NCBI GenBank assembly: GCA_023228195.1
Contig: JALOBR010000020.1
Coordinates: 1-15,427, forward strand
Direction of reading: 5' to 3'
Source of the DNA: Candidatus Omnitrophota bacterium
Lineage (GTDB): Bacteria; Omnitrophota; Gorgyraeia; Duberdicusellales; 4484-171
DNA length: 15,427 bases
Positions within the stretch are counted from its first letter, which is position 1; every line of letters starts with the position of its first letter. Shown piece after piece: positions 7,690 to 13,303 of this stretch. The notes beneath the pieces are model-generated. The model saw only the letters and a program-made list of their open reading frames with translations. It ran no database searches and had not been told where the DNA came from. Made by a program: the position numbers and the translations under genes.

Positions 7690-8151
7690 ATGGGTAAATT
7701 GAGACTATCGGAAAAGTTTTGTATCGCCGTATGCACGCTTTTCGGCGTGGGTTATGCGCCGCTTTTCAGCGGGACGTTAGCTTCGGTTGCGGCAGTTGTT
7801 GTTTTTTTGCTGACAAAAAACAGGCTATTATTTTTAATTTTTACTGCTGTATCAATTCTGCTGGCTTTTTTGCTAACTGCCAAAGCGGAGAAAATTTTCA
7901 AAGAGAAAGACAGCAAGAAAATAGTTATAGATGATTTTTCAGGTATGCTTTTAGCTCTTTTGCTTATTCCTTATGATATCCGGTTTGTTGCGTGCGCCTT
8001 CATACTTTTCCGCGTGTTTGATGCCTTTAAAATCCCGCCCAGCGACAGAATAGAACGCTTAAGCGGCGCAGCAGGGATTGTTGGGGATGATTTGATGGCC
8101 GGATTTTATTCTCTGCTTGCGTTGCAAGTAGTAAGATTATTTGTTAAATAG
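7690..8151 (+). CDS. pgpA: Phosphatidylglycerophosphatase A
   Basis: PgpA removes the terminal phosphate of phosphatidylglycerol phosphate at the membrane, completing phosphatidylglycerol synthesis after PgsA. The 153 residues show the family motifs in order: GVGYAPLFSGT at 19-29, IVID-D at 78-82 (the family usually has IDE, so the acidic position is Asp82 here), FRVFDAFK at 107-114, and GDDLMAG at 132-138. Hydrophobic helices lie at about 31-63 and 85-110. It follows pgsA after 24 nt on the same strand, so the pathway pair is co-transcribed. No Shine-Dalgarno sequence precedes the ATG. No convincing terminator separates it from the convergent thpR: the 18-nt gap holds only the AT palindrome AAATAATTATTT. 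Confidence 0.93.
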   Translation: MGKLRLSEKFCIAVCTLFGVGYAPLFSGTLASVAAVVVFLLTKNRLLFLIFTAVSILLAFLLTAKAEKIFKEKDSKKIVIDDFSGMLLALLLIPYDIRFVACAFILFRVFDAFKIPPSDRIERLSGAAGIVGDDLMAGFYSLLALQVVRLFVK

Positions 8152-8169
8152 AAAATAATTATTTCTGTT

Positions 8170-8715
8170 TTATTCTAACGGCGCGCGGAACATTTTTTCG
8201 TAAACAGGACCAGCAGGCGTAAGCATGCTTTTAAAAAGAATTAATTCAGAAGCCATAAATTTCCCCTCAATAGATATATTTTTTATCTCATCTTTAAGGC
8301 GGGCTATATTTTTTTTGGTGCGAAACCGCGCAATGGTAAGATGAGGCTTAAAGCGGCCTTCTTTGGGAAACCCCAACCCTTCAAGTTTATCTTCAAGTTT
8401 TAGCGATATATTTTTTAATATTTCCTCTTTATCCGTAGATATAAAAAATATGCGGGGAGAATTTTCGTTTGGGAAAAAACCGAACCCTCCGGTATTAAGT
8501 TCTAATTTAGAAAATTGACAGGCAATAGATGCGGCGATATTTTTAATCTTTTCTATTTGTTCTTCTTGAGTTTCCCCCAGGAATTTTAAAGTCATATGAA
8601 TATTTTCGCTATTTACCCACTTTGCATCCAAATCGCATTTTTTAAGCTTTGCAGAAACAACCCGAAGTTTTTCTTTTAAATTTTCTGGAATATCTATCGC
8701 TATGAATAAACGCAT
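8170..8715 (-). CDS. thpR: RNA 2',3'-cyclic phosphodiesterase (2H phosphoesterase, LigT type)
   Basis: This is a soluble 2H phosphoesterase that opens 2',3'-cyclic phosphates at RNA ends; some homologues also show RNA ligase activity in vitro. The two catalytic His-x-Thr motifs are present, HMTL at 40-43 and HLTI at 125-128, each in its usual context (FLGE after the first, FKPH before the second). The 181-residue length is normal. The start MRLFIAID is typical. It lies 16 nt downstream of the CinA-domain gene on the same strand, so the two form a small operon that converges on pgpA. No Shine-Dalgarno sequence is evident. The in vivo substrate of the family is not well defined. Confidence 0.92.
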   Translation of the reverse strand: MRLFIAIDIPENLKEKLRVVSAKLKKCDLDAKWVNSENIHMTLKFLGETQEEQIEKIKNIAASIACQFSKLELNTGGFGFFPNENSPRIFFISTDKEEILKNISLKLEDKLEGLGFPKEGRFKPHLTIARFRTKKNIARLKDEIKNISIEGKFMASELILFKSMLTPAGPVYEKMFRAPLE

Positions 8716-8731
8716 TTTACAAGACGATGGT

Positions 8732-9205
8732 TTATCGGGGGGTAGCTATCCTTTTGCAGATTAGCTCAATAGCCGAAATGCTTGCTTTTTTTCTTACATA
8801 ATCCCGGTTACCCTTAATTATAATTTTCTTTGTAATTGCCCCTTTTCTATCCGCAACAGCCATAAATACAGTGCCTACTTTTATATCTTTTTGAGCAGGG
8901 GTTGAAGCAAAGCCTACTAAAGATACCGCGAGATCTGTTTTAAAAAATTGTTTTGTTCTTTTTGCAAGAAGGATTGAGATATTTTCGGAAACGCCCTGCG
9001 TTTTGTTAAGTAGCTGATTTGGAATGCGCAGCAGTTTATTTTTGCTTTGAGGAGAATAAACTATTAATCCGCCCCGAAATACTTTTGAGCTTCCGGGTGT
9101 TTTAGTCAATAGATAAGACAGGTAACCGCCGCTAACCGATTCAGCTGAAGAGATTGTGAGCTTTTTAACGCGGAGATAAAAGACAAGATTTTTCAATTTT
9201 GCCAT
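8732..9205 (-). CDS. CinA C-terminal domain protein (nicotinamide-nucleotide amidase family)
   Basis: The 157 residues correspond to the CinA C-terminal / PncC domain alone, without the N-terminal MoCF-like domain of full CinA. PncC converts nicotinamide mononucleotide to nicotinate mononucleotide in NAD recycling. Family hallmarks are AESVSGG at 21-27, TPGSSKVFRGG at 36-46, VYS at 49-51 with K55, and GVSE plus the VGTV segment further on. S23, Y50 and K55 line up with positions conserved in PncC; I infer rather than know that they are catalytic here. One motif is eroded: the family's Gly-rich GIAGP-GG stretch reads GFASTPAQKD. Amidase activity is therefore uncertain. Family membership is firm; the function assignment is moderate. 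Confidence 0.85.
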   Translation of the reverse strand: MAKLKNLVFYLRVKKLTISSAESVSGGYLSYLLTKTPGSSKVFRGGLIVYSPQSKNKLLRIPNQLLNKTQGVSENISILLAKRTKQFFKTDLAVSLVGFASTPAQKDIKVGTVFMAVADRKGAITKKIIIKGNRDYVRKKASISAIELICKRIATPR

Positions 9206-9221
9206 AGCAATATTTTATCAA

Positions 9222-9248
9222 ACTTATAGTTTAAAGCTAGCTATAAGT
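9222..9248. promoter_or_regulatory. Inverted repeat between the divergent cinA-like and ldh genes
   Basis: ACTTATAG at 9222-9229 and CTATAAGT at 9241-9248 form a perfect 8-bp inverted repeat with an 11-nt centre. It lies 16 bp from the CinA-domain start codon, where a repressor could block that gene's transcription, and about 100 bp upstream of the ldh promoter. A role as operator is inference; AT-rich palindromes also arise by chance. Confidence 0.3.
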
Positions 9249-9346
9249 ATAATTATATTGAGGCTTGTTTTTAGCAAGGAGAAACAGTAGTGAAATTAGG
9301 TATGTTTTAAGGCGGAAGAATATCTGTTTCGGGCAGGTTTAAGTCT

Positions 9347-9374
9347 TTGACACTGGCTTAAGCTGCGTTATAAT
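9347..9374 (+). promoter_or_regulatory. Strong sigma70-type promoter of ldh
   Basis: A perfect TTGACA at 9347-9352 and a perfect TATAAT at 9369-9374 are 16 nt apart. Transcription would start near 9381, giving a leader of about 47 nt that ends in the GGAG ribosome-binding site at 9419-9422, 5 nt before the ldh ATG. It defines the start of the ldh-flavoprotein-nfu transcription unit. Confidence 0.78.
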
Positions 9375-9427
9375 ATAAATCCTATCAGGTGGTAATCGTA
9401 GCTATAATTTAAAAAATCGGAGTAAAA

Positions 9428-10369
9428 ATGCTAAAACCAAGGATTTCAATAATAGGTAGCGGTAATGTAGGCATGCGTTATGCGTATAGTTTAATGCTGG
9501 CAAATCTTGCGCGCTCCATAGTTATTCTTGATATTGATAAAAAAAGAACGGAAGGCGAAGCTATGGATCTTGCAAGCTGTATGCCGTTTGTTTCCCCTGT
9601 TGATATAGCTGTCGGAGATTACCCTGATTTAAGAGGTTCGGATATCATAGTTATCACTGCCGGAGTAAAACAAAAGCCCGGGCAGTCGCGCTTTGAGCTT
9701 GCAAAACAAAACGTGGAAATATATAAAGATATAATTCCTAAGGTTATAGCGTACGCTAAAGACGCAATATTCCTTATTGTGACAAACCCGGTGGATGTTT
9801 TAAGCTACGCAGCTTATAAAATTTCTCAAAAGCCGTGGCAGGAAGTTATGGGCTCAGGCACGGTTTTAGACAGCGCAAGGCTTAAGCTTCTCTTATCCCG
9901 GCATTGTAATATTGATGCACGTAATGTCCACGCCTATGTATTAGGTGAGCATGGAGACAGCGAGTTTCCCGTATGGAGCCGTGCGATGATTGGAGGAATT
10001 TTGTTTAAAGATTATTGTCCGATGTGTAATAAATGTAACGTAAAAACCTTTCTCCCTGATATGTTTAGCGAAGTTAGAAATTTTGCCTATAAAGTTATTG
10101 AAAGGAAAGGAGAAACTTCATACGGTATAGGCCTTGCGCTTAACAGGATAACAAGCGCTATCATAAAAGATGAGAATTCTATTTTACCGGTTTCTTCTCT
10201 TGTGGATAATTATTATGACGTGGATGACGTTTATATGAGTATACCCGCGGTTGTAAACAAAAAAGGAGTGCGAGAGCTTCTTAGGCCTAAACTTGAGCCC
10301 GAAGAAATAGACAATCTTAAAAAATCAGCTAAGCTTATAAAAGAGGTTATAAGGTCAAGTGGATTATGA
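9428..10369 (+). CDS. ldh: L-lactate dehydrogenase (NAD-dependent)
   Basis: This cytoplasmic enzyme interconverts pyruvate and L-lactate with NADH/NAD+. The 313 residues are normal for the LDH/MDH superfamily. The dinucleotide-binding loop is GSGNVG at 10-15, and Asp35 at the end of the second strand favours NAD over NADP. The substrate-specificity position is Gln82 in KQKPGQSR, which marks lactate rather than malate dehydrogenases (those carry Arg). GSGTVLDSARL supplies the catalytic-site pair D148 and R151, and GEHGD contains the catalytic H175. The ATG has GGAG 5 nt upstream and a strong promoter before that. An unusual CPMCNKC (C197, C200, C203) lies in the segment after the catalytic histidine. 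A malate enzyme is less likely because of Gln82. Confidence 0.9.
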   Translation: MLKPRISIIGSGNVGMRYAYSLMLANLARSIVILDIDKKRTEGEAMDLASCMPFVSPVDIAVGDYPDLRGSDIIVITAGVKQKPGQSRFELAKQNVEIYKDIIPKVIAYAKDAIFLIVTNPVDVLSYAAYKISQKPWQEVMGSGTVLDSARLKLLLSRHCNIDARNVHAYVLGEHGDSEFPVWSRAMIGGILFKDYCPMCNKCNVKTFLPDMFSEVRNFAYKVIERKGETSYGIGLALNRITSAIIKDENSILPVSSLVDNYYDVDDVYMSIPAVVNKKGVRELLRPKLEPEEIDNLKKSAKLIKEVIRSSGL

Positions 10370-10382
10370 TTGTATTCTTTAA

Positions 10383-10420
10383 CACGAATTTCCACGAATT
10401 GCATGCGAATGCCTACGAAT
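10383..10420. repeat. One-armed CACGAAT heptamer element (copy C)
   Basis: CACGAAT occurs at 10383-10389 and 10393-10399, followed by the degenerate TGCGAAT at 10404-10410 and TACGAAT at 10414-10420. The CGAAT cores are 10, 11 and 10 nt apart. Unlike the copies at 5662 and 11213, no inverted arm is visible downstream, so this is either a direct-repeat variant or a decayed palindrome. It lies between ldh and the flavoprotein gene. Confidence 0.75.
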
Positions 10421-10464
10421 AAAGAATTGTTGATTATTTATATTAAAGAAACGAATTATGCGAG

Positions 10465-10480
10465 AAACTTTCGAAAGTTT
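10465..10480. promoter_or_regulatory. Perfect 16-nt palindrome upstream of the flavoprotein gene
   Basis: AAACTTTCGAAAGTTT is perfectly self-complementary and sits 17 nt before the ATG at 10498. It could be a dimeric-regulator site or an RNA hairpin (AAACTT / AAGTTT closing a TCGA loop) next to the ribosome-binding region GAGG at 10481-10484. The palindrome is seen directly; its function is unknown. Confidence 0.4.
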
Positions 10481-10497
10481 GAGGAATATAGAAAATC

Positions 10498-11208
10498 ATG
10501 AAAGAAGTAAGAATAAAATTTATTGAGAAGATAAAAAGAACACCGACGGTTACGAGTTTTAGATTTTCACCGAACGAAAAACTGGATTTTATCCCGGGGC
10601 AATTCCTACAACTTATTTTTGATGAGAATAACAGGAAGAACAAAGATTTAAATAAATACCTTTCATTTTCATGTTCGCCGGAAAAACCATATATAGAGGT
10701 TACCAAGCGTTTAAGCGAAAGCGAATTCTCGCATAAGCTTATTAATCTAGCCGTAGGCGACGAAATATTAGCACAAGCTCCGCTTGGTGATATTGTTTTT
10801 TATCCGGAAATGAAAAATATCGCTTTCCTGATAGGCGGCATAGGGATAACCCCGGTTATTTCGATATTGGAATATATATGCGATAAAAATTTAAATACCG
10901 ATGGGCTTGTGTTCTATTCAAACAGGAGAGAAGAAGATATAGCGTTTAGGGAAGAGCTTGATTTGTTGCGCCGCATAGGTAGAAACATAAAAATATTCTA
11001 TACGATAACCGATTGCGTACCGAAAGATAATGCGTGTGTATTTGGTTTTATAGACAAGAATTTGATAGAAGAGAAAACTTCCGACTTGACGAAACGTATA
11101 GTTTTTATCTATGGCCCTCCGGGGATGGTGGCAACCATGAAGGGTTTGTGTCTCGATTTGGGTTGCAAAGAGGAAAACGTGCATGTAGAGAATTTTATCG
11201 GTTATTGA
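10498..11208 (+). CDS. FAD/NAD(P)-binding oxidoreductase, ferredoxin reductase type
   Basis: This 236-residue flavoprotein has the two-domain ferredoxin-NAD(P) reductase fold and moves electrons between NAD(P)H and a carrier protein or iron-sulfur centre. The FAD half contains PGQF at 33-36 and KYLSFS at 53-58, a variant of the FAD-binding RxYS motif with Lys for Arg and Leu before Ser. APLGD at 94-98 is the phosphate-binding part. The nucleotide half has GGIGITP at 113-119 and YGPPGM at 205-210, where the usual Cys of CGPP is Tyr205. There is no [2Fe-2S] domain at either end, so the electron partner is a separate protein. Neighbours are ldh and nfu. GAGG lies 13 nt before the ATG. The partner and direction of electron flow cannot be read from the sequence. 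Confidence 0.85.
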   Translation: MKEVRIKFIEKIKRTPTVTSFRFSPNEKLDFIPGQFLQLIFDENNRKNKDLNKYLSFSCSPEKPYIEVTKRLSESEFSHKLINLAVGDEILAQAPLGDIVFYPEMKNIAFLIGGIGITPVISILEYICDKNLNTDGLVFYSNRREEDIAFREELDLLRRIGRNIKIFYTITDCVPKDNACVFGFIDKNLIEEKTSDLTKRIVFIYGPPGMVATMKGLCLDLGCKEENVHVENFIGY

Positions 11209-11212
11209 TTGA

Positions 11213-11259
11213 TACGAATTTCCACGAATGGAAAACTGATTTATTCGTAGTGATTCGTC
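11213..11259. repeat. Palindromic element of phased CACGAAT heptamers (copy D)
   Basis: TACGAAT at 11213-11219 and CACGAAT at 11223-11229 are 10 nt apart. After a 13-nt loop come ATTCGTA at 11243-11249 and ATTCGTC at 11253-11259, again 10 nt apart. A further ATTCGGG follows at 11265-11271. The left arm matches copies A and C at nearly every position (consensus YACGAATTYCCACGAAT). It starts 5 nt after the flavoprotein stop and precedes nfu. Confidence 0.83.
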
Positions 11260-11288
11260 CCCTGATTCGGGGTAATTTATGTCTAAAT

Positions 11289-11293
11289 GGAGG
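11289..11293 (+). promoter_or_regulatory. Ribosome-binding site that fixes the nfu start
   Basis: GGAGG lies 6 nt before the ATG at 11300. It would sit inside the coding region if the in-frame ATG at 11279 were used, and that ATG has no such site. This is why the shorter reading frame was chosen. Confidence 0.75.
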
Positions 11294-11299
11294 TCGAAT

Positions 11300-11527
11300 A
11301 TGCTAAAAGAAAAAGTAGAAAACGCGCTAAAAGGAATAAGGCCGGCTCTTCAAGCAGATGGCGGCGATGTTGAGCTCGTTGAGGTAACCGAAGAGGGCGT
11401 GGTTAAGGTGCGCCTTAAGGGTGCTTGCGGGTGCTGCCCCATGAGTACTTATACTTTAAAGATGGGGATTGAGCAGCGCCTGAAAGAAGAAATCCCTGAG
11501 GTTAAAAGCGTAGAGCAAGTCAAATAA
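11300..11527 (+). CDS. Nfu/NifU C-terminal-type iron-sulfur scaffold protein
   Basis: This 75-residue protein is a single NifU C-terminal (Nfu) domain, which binds a labile [4Fe-4S] cluster between two subunits and hands it to client enzymes in the cytoplasm. The signature is LQADGGDVELV at about 17-27 followed by GACGCCPMST at 41-50, with C43 and C46 as the CxxC pair and C45 as an extra cysteine. TLKMGIE, the usual continuation, follows. The length fits stand-alone Nfu proteins. The start at 11300 is supported by GGAGG 6 nt upstream; the ATG at 11279 would add seven residues not expected in the family. Clients may include the flavoprotein partner or the Cys-motif membrane protein encoded next, but that is inference from adjacency. 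Confidence 0.92.
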   Translation: MLKEKVENALKGIRPALQADGGDVELVEVTEEGVVKVRLKGACGCCPMSTYTLKMGIEQRLKEEIPEVKSVEQVK

Positions 11528-11679
11528 GGCAGTAACTTTTCAAGTGCAAGGCGTTTTTAAAGGCTAAGCGGTTGAATTCCTGTTGCCGAAAACAAAAAGA
11601 TAAGCATCACGCAGTATCATTGTTTTTACAGGTGGCTTACAAACTCTGAAGAAAAGATTCCATTAGAAATAAAAAAGAG

Positions 11680-12159
11680 ATGAATAGAAAAATACTTCAA
11701 TCAATAATGATTTGGTTCCTGCCCGTTATAGTTGTAGGCGGACTTTTTTTCCCGCTGCTTGGGTTTTTAGTTTTTTTTATGATGTTATTTTTTCTCACCC
11801 TGTCTTATTTCAAGGGCAGGTTCTGGTGTTCGCATCTTTGCCCAAGAGGGGCGTTTTTGGACTTGGTATTAAGTAAGTTTAGCCTGCGCAAAAAAATACC
11901 TAAAATTTTTCTAAGTACATGGTTTAAATGGCTGTTTCTTGCGGCTTTCATGGCTTTTTTTGCCTTGCAGCTTATAGCCTCTCCTAAGAGTCCCGCTGCG
12001 ATAGGTTTTGTTTTTGTAAGAATGTGCCTAATTACTACGATAATTGCTGTTGTTCTGGGCATTCCTCTAAAAGAAAGGGCCTGGTGCGCGATATGCCCCA
12101 TGGGCACCTTGCAAACAAAGATAAGTTCGTTTAGGCATTCGAAAATTGAGCGTTTTTAG
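11680..12159 (+). CDS. Small membrane 4Fe-4S binding protein (NapH/NosR-like Fer4_5 domain)
   Basis: The 159 residues form about four membrane segments (roughly 8-26, 28-46, 86-104 and 113-131). Each pair is followed by a Cys-Pro motif: WCSHLCPRG with C50 and C54, and WCAICPMG with C136 and C139. Paired Cys-Pro motifs after membrane helices are the hallmark of the Fer4_5 domain found in NapH, NosR and RdxA-type proteins, which pass electrons between the membrane and soluble carriers. Unlike NapH, it ends right after the second motif and has no ferredoxin-like 2[4Fe-4S] tail. It is probably a membrane redox module partnered by another protein. It starts 152 nt after nfu, with only a weak purine-rich stretch before the ATG. 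The gap 11528-11679 shows no gene, promoter or clear terminator. Confidence 0.8.
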   Translation: MNRKILQSIMIWFLPVIVVGGLFFPLLGFLVFFMMLFFLTLSYFKGRFWCSHLCPRGAFLDLVLSKFSLRKKIPKIFLSTWFKWLFLAAFMAFFALQLIASPKSPAAIGFVFVRMCLITTIIAVVLGIPLKERAWCAICPMGTLQTKISSFRHSKIERF

Positions 12160-12188
12160 CCTTAGTCAGGCTATAGTGTTTTAAGTTA

Positions 12189-12217
12189 TTGACATGTAAA
12201 TATATAGGTGGTAGAAT
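12189..12217 (+). promoter_or_regulatory. Sigma70-type promoter of the DUF4912-GH57 unit
   Basis: A perfect TTGACA at 12189-12194 and TAGAAT at 12212-12217 are exactly 17 nt apart. Transcription would begin near 12224, giving a short leader of about 18 nt that contains the GAGG ribosome-binding site (12233-12236, 5 nt before the ATG at 12242). This separates the alpha-glucan genes from the redox genes upstream. Confidence 0.75.
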
Positions 12218-12241
12218 TCTTTCACTTAATAAGAGGTATTT

Positions 12242-13261
12242 ATGCGAAAGGTTTCTTCAAGGACACCTAAAAAAACAAAGAATATAAAAAAGATAATCAA
12301 AAAATCCTCACTAAAACGCATAACTCCTAAAGCAACCAAGAAAAAAAAGACTACCCTCAAAGAAGACTCAATGTTCCAGGCGCCCGTATATTCTCTCTCC
12401 GCGCAGAAAGAATCAGTAGAGATAGAAAAAGTAAAATTTACAGCGGTCAAGGAAGCAGCTTTAGATAATAACCGCTACAGCCTGCCTCTTCGATATTCGG
12501 ATAATCGTATTACAATTTTAGCAAGAGACCCATGGTGGATACACACGTATTGGGATATTTCCGAACATAGGATAAACGAAGTGATTTCTTCAATTCCTGT
12601 TTATGAACGGGAGAATCTTAAATGGATATTGCGGGTGTATGATTTAACGGGAATAAACCATTTTGACGGTAAAAATGCAAATTCTTTTTTTGATATCGGT
12701 ATTCACTTCGAAGCAAATAGCTGGTACATAAATGTTAATCAACCGGAACGCAGTTGGTGCGTCGAAATAGGGCTCGTCAATCCTTCAGGCAAATTCTTCA
12801 TGGTTGCGCGTTCCAATATTATAAAAACCCCTTATTTCGGTATTTCTTCCATAATTGATGAAGAATGGGCGTTGCCTGATGAGGATTATTATAAAGTTTT
12901 AGGAATATATGATTTAGGCAAAAGTTCGCTTGAAAGAAAAAGAAAATTCGAAGAGATTGTAAAGAATCAGATTTCATCACCACTTTCATCCTGGGGAGTA
13001 AGCAGCCTGTCCAGTGAAAGGCCTAAGCAAATAGATAAGTTTTTTCTTGAGGTGTGGACTGAGCTTATACTTTATGGACGCACTGAGCCTGACGCAGACG
13101 TAACAGTCGAAGGCAAAAAAGTTAATCTACGCCCTGACGGAACTTTTTCTATCAGATACGCTCTGCCGGTAGGAGACTACCAGTATAAGGTAGCCGGAGT
13201 TTCCAAAAATAAAAAACACAAAGTAACGAAGACCCCCGCAGTAAAAAGGTTTGAGAAGTAA
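12242..13261 (+). CDS. DUF4912 domain-containing protein
   Basis: The function of this family is not established. The 339 residues have three parts. The first 42 residues are strongly basic (15 Lys, 3 Arg) and probably disordered, perhaps a nucleic-acid or polyanion-binding tail. The DUF4912 core at about 80-210 shows the family landmarks: DPWW at 96-99, YWDIS at 103-107, RVYD at 131-134, WYIN at 161-164, EIGL at 175-178 and ARSN at 189-192. A C-terminal beta-rich module at about 268-330 (LYGRTEPDADVTVEGKK, RPDGTFSIRY) resembles the repeat normally found behind DUF4912. The many aromatic residues are compatible with carbohydrate binding. The gene has its own promoter and sits 42 nt before a GH57 branching enzyme, an association I recall for this family. 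A role in glycogen metabolism is therefore a reasonable guess only. Confidence 0.85.
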   Translation: MRKVSSRTPKKTKNIKKIIKKSSLKRITPKATKKKKTTLKEDSMFQAPVYSLSAQKESVEIEKVKFTAVKEAALDNNRYSLPLRYSDNRITILARDPWWIHTYWDISEHRINEVISSIPVYERENLKWILRVYDLTGINHFDGKNANSFFDIGIHFEANSWYINVNQPERSWCVEIGLVNPSGKFFMVARSNIIKTPYFGISSIIDEEWALPDEDYYKVLGIYDLGKSSLERKRKFEEIVKNQISSPLSSWGVSSLSSERPKQIDKFFLEVWTELILYGRTEPDADVTVEGKKVNLRPDGTFSIRYALPVGDYQYKVAGVSKNKKHKVTKTPAVKRFEK

Positions 13262-13303
13262 TAGTCTGTCCCTGCAGGCTTAACCAAAACTTCAAAAATT
13301 ATT

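Noticed and set aside
10458..10526. Short upstream reading frame (22 codons) overlapping the flavoprotein start
   Set aside because: It has only a weak purine stretch before it, reads through the 16-nt palindrome, and resembles no known leader peptide.
11279..11299. Seven extra N-terminal residues for the Nfu protein
   Set aside because: The GGAGG site at 11289-11293 would lie inside the gene, and the downstream ATG matches the family start.
5649..11299. CRISPR array interpretation of the CACGAAT/CACAGAT repeats
   Set aside because: The units are 7 nt, 10 nt apart, in inverted pairs at four separate junctions, with no unique spacers of normal length and no cas genes.
11034..11306. Open frame of 90 codons on the + strand across the flavoprotein end and repeat D
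   Set aside because: It overlaps the flavoprotein coding region in another frame, runs through the repeat and into nfu, and is rich in Arg/Phe without a domain.
11528..11679. Hidden gene or RNA between nfu and the Fer4_5 gene
   Set aside because: Six-frame reading gives only short broken peptides, and I see no promoter boxes at acceptable spacing or stable hairpin.
12157..12173. Stem TAGCC-loop-GGCTA after the Fer4_5 gene as a terminator
   Set aside because: The stem is only 5 bp, overlaps the stop codon, and is followed by TAGTGTTTTAAG, not a proper T-run; too weak to call.
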